Assembly (NCBI RefSeq): GCF_032854445.1 | Contig: NC_088295.1 | Coordinates: 82,380,644 to 82,444,643, forward strand | Reading direction: 5' to 3' | Length of the DNA: 64,000 bases | Source: Liolophura sinensis | Taxonomy: Eukaryota; Mollusca; Polyplacophora; Chitonida; Chitonidae | In this document: positions 43,752-55,700 of the stretch, piece by piece | Numbering within the stretch: the first letter of the stretch is position 1 | Layout: each line of letters opens with the position of its first letter | The notes under the pieces: generated by a model | Seen by the model: only the letters and a program-made list of their open reading frames with translations | Databases searched by the model: none | Told to the model about the DNA's origin: nothing | Position numbers and translations under genes: made by a program

Positions 43752-44190
43752 GAATATGTAAGTTTATCATCGGTCGTTATTAATACGGGAGGTGAAAGTC
43801 CTTGGACAGGTTTGAAGTATTTAACAAATAGGTCATTGTGAATATGTAAGTTTATCATCGGTCGTTATTAATACGGAGGTGAAAGTCCTTGGACAGGTTT
43901 GAAGTATTTAACAAATAGGTCATTGTGAATATGTAAGTTTATCATCGGTCGTTATTAATACGGGAGGTGAAAGCCCTTGGACAGGTTTGAAGTATTTAAC
44001 AAATAGGTCATTGTGAATATGTAAGTTTATCATCGGTCGTTATAAATACGGAAGGTGAAAGTCCTTGGACAGGTTTGAAGTATTTAACAAATAGGTCACC
44101 TGAATATGTAAGTTTATCATCGGTCGTTATTAATACGGAGGTGAAAGTCCTTGGACAGGTTTGAAGTATTTAACAAATAGGTCATTGTGA
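43752..44190. repeat. 87/88-bp satellite, five copies
   Basis: Units start gaatatgtaagtttatcatc at 43752, 43840, 43927, 44015 and 44102, each containing gaggtgaaagtccttggaca and aagtatttaacaaatagg. Copies are more than 95% alike, so expansion is recent. The last copy runs straight into the palindromic element that follows. Confidence 0.95.
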
Positions 44191-44345
44191 AGTGCTTTGT
44201 ACATTATGAGTGGCATTGTACTTGCCCATGCTGTGCTGAAAATCTGCCTTGGCCTGAAGCCTGAGGTGTCTCGTCCAATACGGATTTTCAACACAGTATG
44301 GACTCGTGCAGTGCCACTCTGTAATGTACGAAACACTTCACAACA
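44185..44345. mobile_element. Palindromic MITE-like element
   Basis: Left arm (tgaagtgctttgtacattat, gagtggcattgtacttgccc, atgctgtgctgaaaat) is matched by an inverted right arm (attttcaacacagtatggac, gcagtgccactctgtaatgt, acgaaacacttca). Arms are about 60 bp around a short centre. Opposite-strand ORFs both encode versions of the same peptide, as a palindrome must. No transposase. Confidence 0.75.
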
Positions 44346-44812
44346 ACATAATATTATTACTAAATTATGTAACGTACCATCTCTGTTGTCAGATTTTGAG
44401 CTACCCAAGATAAAAAACACCACGACCCCGCCAAATCCGCTTAGACAGCTTGACAAACACTAACCGGATAACGATTTTCTGTGATTTTACTTACCATTTC
44501 ATGGTGTTTAATGACAGGGAAATGCAACCGTTACCTGACAGCATGTCTTTAACGTAGGAAAGTCGAAGAGGGCATACTCAGTATCGGTTACCATACATCA
44601 GCCGTAGTTTACACTGCCTTTTACAAGATCTGTCAGTGATCTTGCTTAGGTCCGAGATATGTGTAACGATTCCAGTGTACATAAAGCCTCGTTGTTGATA
44701 ATACATGGAGCAGACCTGTGTAAACGTTTCGATACGACCATCATTCTATAGTTACCCTGTAGTCTATAACTGTCTAACTCGTCAATTACATATTATTCAG
44801 TCCCTAGTTGTA

Positions 44813-45078
44813 GGACCGCGTCTGTAGCCTGATAGTTAAAGCGTCCACCTCGAAGTCGAGAGACCCGGGATACCAGATTATAAAAATCGTACTTTTTGCT
44901 GCCTAGCTTTGCGTTCAGCACTGAGATGCTAGAGCATGGAAGCAGGACGGGTTTGCCCGGTGTCCGTAATATGTGACTGGATGGGGTGCCATGTCTGGTG
45001 TGTTCGGGATGATACTTCAGTGGCGACAGGGTTTTGGTGACATGGACTCACCCTGCCATAAGGACACACATTATATGT
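44813..45078 (+). mobile_element. tRNA-derived SINE, family 2, 3'-truncated
   Basis: A tRNA-like head (tctgtagcctgatagttaaa, with gcgtccacctcgaagtcgag) leads into a body sharing tgctgcctagctttgcgttc, gatgatacttcagtggc and atggactcaccctg with the copy at 50.7 kb. The terminal tacgacgttaaac part is absent. Confidence 0.8.
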
Positions 45079-45734
45079 ACACATGAATGACATTTCTCTG
45101 TCGTCATATAACTGAAAAATTGTTAGTTGCGAGGCAAGCATACACATGCGTGTATACCTAGTTTTAGCGTCAAGTACTTGGACAAATCTTTAGTTTAGAA
45201 CTGCCTCTAATAAAGACCATAACTGGACATGTAACTCACCAAAACGCGGTCCTGTACGTGTCGCTGGGGACAGGTACAATCTTGCCGTCATGACCATGTG
45301 TATGTGATAGTGGTACAAACGGTGTACAGTGGCCCAGCCGGTGGCCAGGAGTGCTGTCCAAGTGAAAAAGTGGTGGAGGTTAAACTGGACAGAATAGCTT
45401 ATTTATACAACGCTTTACGCATGACTAGTTTGAAAATAAAGACGATTTAATCGGGCTAAACGTGCCATACACTTGAATAGTGATAACAATGTGTCAAACT
45501 CCATAACTGCGGACCCCTGTCAGGAAAACAACTGTGCCCTTATGTTATCCACGCTCTGTGTGGGATATATGGGATGTCCCCACTGCTCAAGTTCATTGAG
45601 CCTACACCAATCAGCTTGCATTCGGCTAATCCGACTAATTCGGCTAGTTCATATGAGTACATGCGATATACTATATCTCTGAGCAATTCAGTAATTGTTA
45701 CGTAACTGCCATAGAGCAGTACTTATACAGGAGT

Positions 45735-45816
45735 TTCCCCCGTGTTACCCCCGCTCAACCCTCACCATAATGCTGGAAATATTCTTACGTTCATCAACGA
45801 AATAAATAAATAAATA
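45735..45816 (+). mobile_element. Family-1 SINE 3' fragment
   Basis: ccataatgctggaaatattc and aacgaaataaataaataaat are the decayed 3' end of the SINE. Confidence 0.55.
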
Positions 45817-47776
45817 ATCTCATCGATATATGTAACTTCAATTCATGCTTCTTAAATTCTCAGATTTGGCGGAATTCTGAGACAATACGTGACAAGATTT
45901 GCAAGCTACGCATAGGCTACTTCTCTCCTCTTTGTCTACATGTACTCGAAGTGTGCTGAGAAGAATAGTGCGGTATGTTTACACGTATTGTTTGATGTCT
46001 TTCAAAGACTCCGTACCATTGTATAGATGAATGAAAGTATTACCATCAGAACTATTTGAAGGTAGAACTTAATTAGGAAAATGTCCATCTTGCTGTACTG
46101 TCCGACGCCAAAAACTGTTCAACGTCAATTTTGCTATGTAATGGCAAATATTAATTCCTAAACGTCTTACGTGATCAAAACTTTATAAAAGAGAAACTGT
46201 AGTCGTAATATTTTTAAAATAACTTCTACGCGTATGTTAAACTTATCTGAGGGTGAGTTGATGTGAACACCAGCGTCAAGTGAATTTACCAAAATCTAAA
46301 AAATTGTTCATTTCTACCAAAGTCAAGTCAGCTATACCAGAGTTCATAGTCACACTTCTCTAAATGAATTTGTTTTCAACATCCCGATATGTGAAATAAA
46401 AATAAATTCTTTCATACATGTATGACTTTGAGTTTACCAGTGTTTTCCATCTGATTAAAGACTGGCCGGGAGAACAATTGTGTGTATAAGCAGGATGTCC
46501 TGCATCATTTGTAGGACATCTTTCTTCAGCTTGGCTTTCGTTTCACCTTTTATGATATGTGCTATTTAAATTTGGGTTCAACCGTGTGAAGATTCACATG
46601 TACCAGGTGTTAACAAAGTCACACATCTGGCGTGATACAACACAGCACGCACCATTTTACATGTAGTGATAGCCAATGTCTTACCTGAAATGAGTGCAGC
46701 ACTGCTTCAGCAACAACAGAGCGCTTAAGGTTGCTGATGGACATATATATATATATATACGTACACCTGACTACATGGCTAGTCCTTCTAAATCAGAATA
46801 CCGACAATCAGAATTGAGAGGCCACTGGTGGCAGGAAACGTTTATATAGAGGTACAGAGTTAGTCAATAGCTTCGGTAAATCTGGGAAGAAATCGCCACG
46901 GAATGTACTCTTAATTAAAAGTACTAGTGGGTGTGGGAGCAATTTATGGCTTGGTTAATGTGTGTAAACAAAGGCTCTTACGACGATCAGCGCCTAGAGG
47001 ATTCTGACTGTCCGGTTGAAAAGTAGTCACCCATCAGGGAATCGATACAATCTCGGGTACACTTCCGCGATGACAATTTGGTCACTTGTCAAAACAAAGA
47101 CGTCATGCCAAAGTCATTGGAAATCGTCATCGAACCATGGCGGAGTGCCCACTAGTTTAAATAATTACTTCATTAAACACTAAAATAGCAGCACATACCC
47201 TGTCTGTTCAGTAAATACACACTATTGTCATTAAATACACTCAACGGACGTTTAAATTATATACCCCGAAACGTGTTAGACATTCGTTAATCATCAGCAT
47301 TATTTCTGATTCTGTCTTTGTGTAACGGCGGTCATAGGCACACAACTGGAAGCTGGAAACGTGTATGTTGGGCAGATATTTATTCTCGTTGTTTAATACA
47401 GGGGCATAAAGCAACATTAAAACAATCGTCAATTTGACCCAGCCAGCCGACATAAAATCAGTTCCTCAAAACCCGGTCTGGGCAAAATGAGCCTCAGCAG
47501 GCAACTTTCATCGGTGAAATTCTCCGCCATCACGTGTTGATACAAACGAACACAAATGAACACAGCACAACCAAAAACAACAAAAAACAGGAACGTGAAT
47601 GCATACTCCCCATGCAATATATATACAGAAATCTGTTTGACAAAGCATTTGTGCTGAGTACCCAAGGATGCTTTACAGCACATTCTAATGCATTGTATCA
47701 GGACATTGCACTCTGCCCATGACAAACCTAGACATGTTATTTCTGCCTTCTTGTGTTTTCTGCCTTCTTCTTCATT
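45817..47776. other. Intergenic; one signal-peptide-like ORF of doubtful status
   Basis: Mostly AT-rich non-coding DNA with an (AT)n run near 46744-46760. The minus ORF at 47241-47453 (70 codons) begins MSAGWVKLTIVLMLLYAPVL, which looks like a signal peptide. It has no homology I recognise and no splice context, so I do not call it a gene. Confidence 0.35.
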
Positions 47777-47782
47777 TTTATT
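47777..47782 (-). terminator. Polyadenylation signal AATAAA for the DUF4430 gene
   Basis: The minus strand reads CAGCAAATAAAAATG about 125 nt beyond the stop codon at 47906. Confidence 0.55.
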
Positions 47783-47905
47783 TGCTGAAAAGCCATGTTA
47801 TCGGTTCATGTGAGAAGTCAGTTTCCACTTCATAACAAACGACCCAGCCCAACACCGTGTGCCCGTCATGGATACGATTAGGAGACATACCAGGTAGGAT
47901 ACTTA

Positions 47906-50158
47906 TCAGGCTTCTTTAGTGAAGTTGAAGGTGACAACGTCCCCATCGCTTGGCGTGTAATAGCTGACACCTGTAATAGTAAATATGTACATACACGTAC
48001 ATGTCCATGTAGACTACACGCTGTGATGCTACCCATGCCGTCAATGCTCTCACAAATAATTACACAAATTTCTTCAACAATATTTTGGTCTATTTCATAT
48101 TAGGTTTTGGACCGATGACGGAAAAAAATGAATTGGGACGACGATCGGATGAGACGATGAAACCTCTTCTAGTTTTTAGAGAAATCTCAGAACTTGTACA
48201 ATTATCACTGACCTTCGATACCAACATTAGATGCATTGTAGGCTTCCCAGTAAGTTTTGTCGACGTTGTAGTTAGCTGCACGCTTGTTTATTCTGGTGAT
48301 AAGATATCCCAGCTTACTGCTGTACGCCCCTGTAAATCTGGAAAGAAAGAGCTGTTAGAATGAGCGCTGTCAATATTTTATCCCAACATTGTTTTTAGGG
48401 CGTGATTCAGTTACGGAAGTCCAAAGTCAAGAAAACATTGAACTTGCTTATTTTTTTTTTACGGATATATGTTGTTTGAGACCAGTTATATGAAGTGCAG
48501 TTGTATTGTTGGGCTGACAAAATGATGACAATCAGTCTTTTGCTGTGGCAGAGATTTTCTTTACTAACGCAGAAAAGACATTTGTAAATGGTTTTAACTC
48601 CATGAATTGCCACAACTTCTAGGCGAGAGAAATGCTCAGTAAATGTTTTTCACGGTGTTCATGTATACTGATCGTTTTAAAGTGACAGTCATAAGGAGTG
48701 CCTGTTATATGAATTACATAGTTTAACTTTTTTACGCCACTAAGTATATGGATCTTCAAAACACAATGCATATACATGTATTTACTTTTCTCTTGTTTGG
48801 TTGTGCCTTTGTTTTTTTGCCTAAGTTTCCTGTTATATATACTAATATAGAGTCCTTTGTATTGCATGGCGCCTTTCGTCATATAGCTCGCTGTCCATCG
48901 CTGTATAACATTCTGTCCATCTTTATATAGCACCGTGCCCATCGTTATATAGCACCTTGCCCATCGTTATATAGCACCTTGCCCATCGTCATATATAGCG
49001 TGATTAATCAACGCTTTTGCGAACAAAAATCTTCTTGTATATGAGCATACAGTTTTGAATGTGCCAGTGACTACATATGCTGAATGTGGAAACATGTGAT
49101 CAAACTCGCAACCAAAAGAGGACAGGTTTATTGATGCCTCGATCCGACACTAGAAGTAAGGGCTATGGCCAAACATTGGTATAGTCTTATTCGTTCCTCT
49201 CCTGTGCAAGTGTGTCTCACGGAAGCCATGTAACGCGAGATTACACGACGTTTTGGGAGATCGCCTTTGTGTATGGTTAGTTAACTTCTTGGTGTTATTT
49301 ATTTATTCATTTGATTGGTGTTTCACGCCGTACTCAAGAATATTTCACTTATACGACGGAATTATGGTGGGGGGAAACCCAGACCATCCGCAGGTTGATG
49401 ACAGACCTTCCCACGTACTGCAAGGAAGCCAGCATGAGCTGGACTTGGGTCATTAGGCTGCGCTAGCGCGCTAACCAGCTGAGCCACGCAGGCCCATTGG
49501 TGTTATTAACGTATGGCCAGTAAAGGGCAGCAAAATCATTTCGATGTAGTAAACGTATAAAACTGATACCAACGCCACCACTTGAACGGCACCAGCTAGT
49601 TTATTTATACTCCCAGCGAGCCCTTGTTGTTTGGTGTGTTACAAACATTTGAATAGCTGTACAGCTACATACCTTCTTTTCAGCGCAACATTTTGTGAAC
49701 ATTTACGGGGGTAAATTTAGGAATCGACATGAAGGAAAAAACATTACGCTCACGCTCATTTATAAACGTCATAGTAAAGTATGTAGCGCCTGGTCTATAC
49801 ATTGTATATGATGAATGACATTGTTGAAAGTAGGGTCCTATACTGGCCCACTCATATACGCACACCGTGTAACCTCACCACGTGTCTTCACTTGCGCATT
49901 TACTCCTCCTCCTCTCCATCACTTGTTATTGAGGTGACAGGTACCAGAGCACGTGGCAACACGTGCGACTTTGGCTCTAAAATTTCTGGATCACTGGTCA
50001 GTCAAACTCATCAAAATGGAAGCAGAGCTCATTAAATATTCATTGTTCAGTTCCCCTTGAAGGGACACAGGGCTATATTTTTAATTTTATAAATCCCAAC
50101 ACGATTACCATAAATAGATGAATAAATACCCCCCCCCCCCCAAAAAAAAGATAAATTT

Positions 50159-50221
<63 letters not shown>

Positions 50222-51279
50222 AGATTATCTAAAGTACTCACTCGAATTGTGGATTGATATCAGCGGCCGCCTCCATCACACGTATAAAAGGCGTACCTTT
50301 TAGTACCCTGAGGTTTATCATGCTGTGGAAATTGGGGGTCATCAACTGGTTATTAATCACGTAGTCCAGTTTTATCGTCTGTCCGCAGACTCTAAAATAA
50401 TATGTACAGAAACGACCATTGCTGTAAAAAAGTTTAATCATAATGACAACTTTTAAACTTTGCAAATACATACGTACAATTCAGAAATACCGCAAACTTT
50501 ATGCTTGTAGTTCGTTTTGTAGCATCATGGGCGTTTCATGTGTCCTCATCATTATTTTGGGCAAGAATGTACGACAAAGTTGTCTCGTTGTAAGATGACA
50601 ATTTTATTACGTTTATGCAAAGTGTTTGTGGAGCAAGTTACGTGTCAAATTTTTTCGGATTGGTACCATTATTCTGTTTTGCTTTATCATAAACTGAAGC
50701 TATGATTACAATGAAGATCGCTTCGGTGGCTTAATGGTTAGAGCGCCTTGAAGTCTGGAGATCCCGGGATCAAACCCGAGTCGGGGCATACCAAGGACTT
50801 TAAAATGGTACTTGCTGCTGCCTCGCTTCGCGCTCAGCATCGAGGGCTTAGAGCAAGAAAACATGACTGGCTGGCACGATGTCGGTATAATGTTACCATG
50901 TGGGGTCATATCTGGTGTCTTCGGCATGATACTTCAGTGGCAGCAGCACTTTCGCCGAATGGACTCACCCTGTGACAAGAAGACACAATATGTGCTCACA
51001 CGCCTAATGGCTCCTTGTTGTAATATGACTGGGAAAAAGTTTAAGTACGACGTTAAACCCCAAGAACGATCAATTAAAAATATTAAATATATTTCGCCGA
51101 ATGGACTCACCCTGTGACAAGAAGACACAATATGTGCTCACACACCTAATGGCTCCTTGTTGTAATATGACTGGGAAAAAGTTTAAGTACGACGTTAAAC
51201 CCCAAGAACGATCAATTAAAAATATTAATACATACCCAGCAACACAAAAGCAGAGTAAAAACACTTCAAGGTGTCCCAT
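47906..51279 (-). CDS. Secreted single-domain protein related to the C-terminal (DUF4430) domain of transcobalamin/intrinsic factor, 127 aa
   Basis: Four exons on the minus strand: 51236-51279, 50242-50391, 48213-48337 and 47906-47970 (384 nt, in frame, GT/AG). Exon 1 encodes a signal peptide (MGHLEVFLLCFCVAG); an in-frame upstream ATG at 51336 is less likely. The mature protein has INLRVLKGTPFIRVMEAAAD, NPQFEFTGAYSSKLGYLITR, then NVDKTYWEAYNAS and GVSYYTPSDGDVVTFNFTK. In vertebrate cobalamin carriers the same pattern (a hydrophobic helix, G-x-Y-V-x-S-I, K-T-Y-W, G-V-x-x-Y) forms the small beta domain that closes over vitamin B12. The large alpha-barrel domain of those carriers is absent. The acceptor at 48338 was chosen because it alone keeps the frame. 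Cobalamin binding is not shown. Confidence 0.8.
48875..48992. repeat. 22-bp tandem repeat in intron 3 of the DUF4430 gene
   Basis: Copies of tatatagcaccttgcccatc(gt) are near identical at the right end and degenerate to the left, about five units. Confidence 0.8.
49297..49493 (-). mobile_element. Family-1 tRNA-derived SINE with head, internal deletions
   Basis: Minus order: head gtggctcagctggttagcgc, body agctcatgctggcttccttg, ccataattccgtcgtataag and gtacggcgtgaaacaccaat with an aaat-like tail. It lies in intron 2 of the DUF4430 gene. Confidence 0.9.
50128..50217. repeat. Poly-C/poly-A tract and (AT)n microsatellite
   Basis: Twelve C and eight A lie near 50129-50149. A run of about 25 AT dinucleotides occupies 50166-50216. 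It ends about 25 nt past the exon 2 donor in transcript direction. Confidence 0.95.
50723..51088 (+). mobile_element. Full-length tRNA-derived SINE, family 2
   Basis: The head gcttcggtggcttaatggtt followed by agagcgcc and gggatcaaacccgag is tRNA-like with A and B box. The body has ctgcctcgcttcgcgctcag and gatacttcagtggcagcagc. The tail is aagtacgacgttaaacccca then gaacgatcaattaaaaatat. It lies in intron 1 of the DUF4430 gene on the opposite strand. Confidence 0.88.
51089..51230 (+). repeat. Tandem duplicate of the family-2 SINE 3' half
   Basis: From tttcgccgaatggactcacc to gatcaattaaaaatatta this repeats the preceding SINE 3' part almost exactly. It ends within about 6-8 nt of the exon 1 splice donor (51235) of the DUF4430 gene. 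Confidence 0.9.
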
Positions 51280-51339
51280 TTTGAACGACGTAAGCGTGAC
51301 CCTGGGGAAGAGAAAGGAAAAGAAAAAAAGGAACAATTA

Positions 51340-52417
51340 CGAGACAACAATGACGTACCACAGAGTAGGCGACGAATCATAGAGTGAGTTCCGTAAATGA
51401 ACATGACTCAGAAGGGGCAGTACTCGAACAGAAGAAAGTGTTGACACGACTGCGTATAACACGGTCCATGGCACTCCGGTTTTCTGCACCAATACAACTG
51501 TTCGTGGTCGTAAAAGTGAAAATTTCTGTAGTCCGACATTAAACAGCATTCAAATACTGTGCATGAAAGAATGTCCAGGAAATATTTTAAGGCACTTTAA
51601 TAGTGCTGGATCCTGAATAGCTTACCTACTTAACTTTTCTTAATTAAATACTGACTGCACAAAACTTGCAGGAGATGTACTCCTGTCAGAAAAACTGATT
51701 TGCAGACACACTCTTAAGCAATTTATAAAGTTTGAGCCTTGACATCCTGACCCGATTATTGCACGAGCTGGATCACGAGAGATGAGTAGCTGTCATGATA
51801 AGCCCTATGCAGGTCATTGGAAAGGGAAATACCACAAGAGACATTAATGCCATATTTATATTTGTAAAATGTTCAACTGACTTCACCATTCATTGCATAA
51901 ATAAGTTAATGCAGTACAGTGCCATCGCTTCGCACGGTCGTTCCATCGTTCCATCGCTTCATTTTATACATTTTTTTTCTCACATCTTCGTATTTTTGTC
52001 ACAGTATATGTAGGCGGTGTGACATGACAAGTGAGATCACCAACCACTGTATCTGATATACTGGTACAGAGTAAACTAGACTGGTCCTTATTAAAGTACA
52101 ACGTACCACTCAATAGAAATGTCTTACTTATATTTTATAGAACAAGGTTCTAACTTCTTGTAGCTTCTGCTTGTAGGCCTATTTTAAATTATTATATTTG
52201 CGTATTCGCAATCCCTGAATCGCAAATTAAACAATAGCAATCTCACTAAGGCAAGTATGAATATCACATAGAGCAAGTATAGGTGTCGATTATAAGGTCT
52301 TATATTTAATATATTAACATGTAACCTCTCTGCGCGAGAGGGGCGGGGTTTAAGCTAAGCCGTCTTAATTATTAACCTTATCGAATACTTACAAAGGCTA
52401 ATGATCCCTTTGTGAGT
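51340..52417. other. 5' flank of the DUF4430 gene, nothing recognised
   Basis: AT-rich sequence without a supported gene. I see no clear TATA box at a fitting distance. Confidence 0.35.
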
Positions 52418-52770
52418 GAGTGCTTGGGGTTTAACGTCGTACTCAACAATTTTTCAGTCATATGACGACGAAGGAATCATTAGGATGCATGTTGGTGTAA
52501 TGTGCCTCCTTGTTGCAGGACGGATTTCCACCGCTGCTTAGTGCTGCTTCACTAAGACGACTTACCGAAGGCAAGTAAGCTGCCCCGCCCGAGCCATTAT
52601 ACTGATACGGGTCAACCAGTCGTTGCACTATCCCCCTTTATGCTGAACGCCAAGCGAGGAAGTAACAACTTCCTCTTTTAAAGTCTTAGGTGTGACTCGA
52701 TCAAGGATTGATCCCGGATCTACAGGTCCCGAAGCGGACGCTCTACCAACTGTGCTATCCGGGCCGGTGA
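52418..52770 (-). mobile_element. Full-length tRNA-derived SINE, family 2
   Basis: On the minus strand: head cggatagcacagttggtaga with gcgtccgcttcgg and gatccgggatcaatcc, a long body, and tail gagtacgacgttaaacccca then agcactcactcac. It shares the 3' end with the copy at 50.7 kb but differs in the middle. The plus ORF at 52692-52940 is antisense to the tRNA head. Confidence 0.85.
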
Positions 52771-55700
52771 GAGATCCCTTTGTGGGAAATGCAATGTTGT
52801 ATGGTGAAACTCTGAACCATGCATTGTGTGGACGACATCTACGTTTTAATTATCCGCACGTACCCATCCTTTTTTTTATATCAAATCCTTTTTTTATCAG
52901 ATTTGAAACGCAAAAGTTTGTAGTTCACGCATCGTTTTAATCTGAACAGATGACATATCCAAAGAAACGAGAGGTCTAAATTTTCGTTCTTCACTGTGAA
53001 TTTAATTTTTTATGTTTTGATTTTCTGACCTGCTGTGTCCATTGGAATCAATACTTACAATGAAAAGAATTCACGTTAGCAAAAAGTATTAACATATAGA
53101 AAAACAGGTATCTTGAGAAAGAGTTTTGTGTCTGTTTCATTACCGTGACCCAGTGGCTTTGGAGTTGGCTCTGATATAAAGCGAGCTTTGAGAGCGGGTC
53201 ATGCACTGCAAGGCGCATGCCGTGTTAGATTCTCGCATGATTCATTGTTTCGGTTTGTGTGTACAGTTAGAGAGTACTAACCACACCCAATCCGTGGATT
53301 GCATTTTAGCCCCATTGGTAACGTCTCGATGAGTTTGTGAGGATTTATTGAATCTATCTTCATCATATAGCTCAAAACAATTTGCAACCATTTAGTAGTC
53401 TGAAGGGCAACGTTGCTGCATGATTAACACACGTGGCATCATGTAACCGTAACTAACAATTTTCAGGAGAGATCATAAAATTCTTGTGTTAGAGATCTTA
53501 CATGGCTGATGTTGCAATTTATTTGTATATTGTAATATGTGTCCACCCTGTCATAATTCATTACTGTTCCTATTACTTAGCATTTGTGATTACATGTGTG
53601 TTTACTCCACATTAGGAAAGAGTTCAGAGCGATCTGAAAGCTGTCTCTGGGAAAAAAAACGGAATAGGTGTCTTCTTGTGATTGACCATTGTTTTAAGAG
53701 CAACAAGAGCTAACGATAGCATCTGGTCAATTACAATAAATAAAGTATATATTTAGTAAAGTGACAAACATTGCAACGCCAACAATTTGTGAATAACTTG
53801 TTTGTTTTTAATAATATGGTTGATGTTACAAAAATGATACGTTAGAAATCCCTGAAATATAAGGACGATGTATCAACAGAATACAAGCAGAATGCTGATG
53901 TCAGATCTTTTCCTTCTATATGACCACTTACCCAATCCACGCCTGTCGGGACACGCTCTAGTGAACTTAGCGTTGGCCGCCGGCGTACTTTGGACTATAT
54001 CTAGTCAGAGCAAGCTGGCACACACTTCGCTAAAACGTGCAAACCCTTAAGCCGACGCTACTTGCACAGTTCAGATCAGCAAGACAGCATTTTAGTTTCA
54101 CGTTACAATCATTCTGATAACACCCTAAGCTATACAACACAACATGCAGTGGGTTTACGGTGTGGAGATTCGAAGATAACATAAGAAATACGAAGAGAAA
54201 ATTTAAACAATATTAGTTCGCGCAACTACCATATACACATTGAAAGGCTTTAATGATTCGTGCATGCTCTGTCTGTGTCCGCTTTATCATCGCGGATACG
54301 CAGACGTTAGCATCAGCGTTTCAGTATCGTAATCAACTGCATCTCTCACTGAAGGTCACAGGCCGTTGCCAGTTGCCATCACTTGATCGAATCTGGCGCA
54401 CGCGGCAGATTTACGACATACAAGAGGTGTGCTACATTCTTGACAAGGCTCGGTGCTTTTATTCTGGTTGAGTTGGATAATGTCCTAAAACAACTAAACA
54501 TTTTCTTACTATAAAATAGGCAATAAAACTAATAAAATATCTACAAACTGACGACGGTCTATTTATATCGACATTTCAAGAAAAATTCTGTTCACTAAGT
54601 CTTCTGGACCAACGGTATTTAACTTCCTTGTAGGGTTTGATATGCATGAAGATCAGTAGGCCAACGTGAAAAAACTGTTGAGTTTTAATGAGCATTACTG
54701 GTATTTTACACCAGGAAAAGAAGATGTTTATCTCCATGCTTCACTGGCGGCAAAACGGATCTAAATTCTCCGGTCTTAAACAGGAAATTTGCGTGACCTT
54801 CACCTTCTGTTATGATATGACGGAAAGCGGTCATGAACAACTGGCATATGTTGTAGACATTTCTGGCAAAAATGATCACGGTGCATACAAAAAGCCGTCT
54901 TCTAGGACGAAGAAAGTGGCAACATATCCATAACCAATTGAACTTAAGCATTCTTTTGGATACCTTCGCCGATGGAGATTTTATTTTGCCGGCGTTTATT
55001 TGCATGTATGTCAGCAACTTTACGGGAAAAAGTTACCCACGGATTTGGAAAAATGTTTGTGTAAAGCTTGGCCTTCGTATTAGAACCAATCTGTTTTGCT
55101 GCTAATGCGAATCCGGATTCAGGAATTTGTTAAGCGATCTTTACCAATTTCAGGTGACTGCCTCTCTGTTAGCAATTAAGTGGAGAAGTTATGCAGGGGT
55201 TTTGATGAAGCGGATTTTGAAGACAGGTTATTGGCCTTGACATAATCAACAGACATTAACATCTTGGTGCTGATTCGGATCTGAATCTGGCTCTATGAAC
55301 CACTGAAGCGATTCTTCACAACTGCCAGACGACTGTTTCTCCGTCAACAACAAACGTATAGTTATGTAAAAAAATTCGTGAAAAGTTTGTGCACATTGGC
55401 TTAAGTTGGGCGGAGATTTATAATCCCGCAGTGCTTTCCACTCACATTTTTGAACCTTGGTAACTGCTGCCACTCTCCTTCAGAACATACTGAACTCCTC
55501 CCATTATCCAACATGTCTCTGGTTTTAAAATAAGTGTGACGTCACTGATGCAAGAAGTTCATCGTGTCGAAAATAAACTAGAGAGTGTGACATTATGACA
55601 TTAAACGTATTTTCGCTGCCATTTTTGGCAATAATATGGACTTGTGACATATCAGTTAGTAGAGTTTATAGTGTTACCTGTCACTTTATACATCCCATGA

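Noticed and set aside
44813-44885. Possible functional tRNA genes at 44.8, 50.7 and 52.7 kb
   Set aside because: Heads have A and B box-like blocks but continue into SINE bodies and do not form a complete cloverleaf with an acceptor stem, so they are SINE promoters.
45240-45384. Candidate internal exon on the minus strand (FNLHHFFTWTALLATGW)
   Set aside because: Splice-like edges and one open frame, but its end phase does not fit the candidate exon at 43468-43564 and no homology is recognised; could also be a 5'-UTR exon of the receptor gene.
47241-47453. Small ORF with a signal-peptide-like start (MSAGWVKLTIVLMLLY)
   Set aside because: A hydrophobic start is easily met by chance in AT-rich DNA; no cysteine pattern, homologue or promoter supports it.
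54688-55105. Overlapping ORFs of 81, 103 and 77 codons
   Set aside because: No domain, no consistent splice signals, and both strands are equally open.
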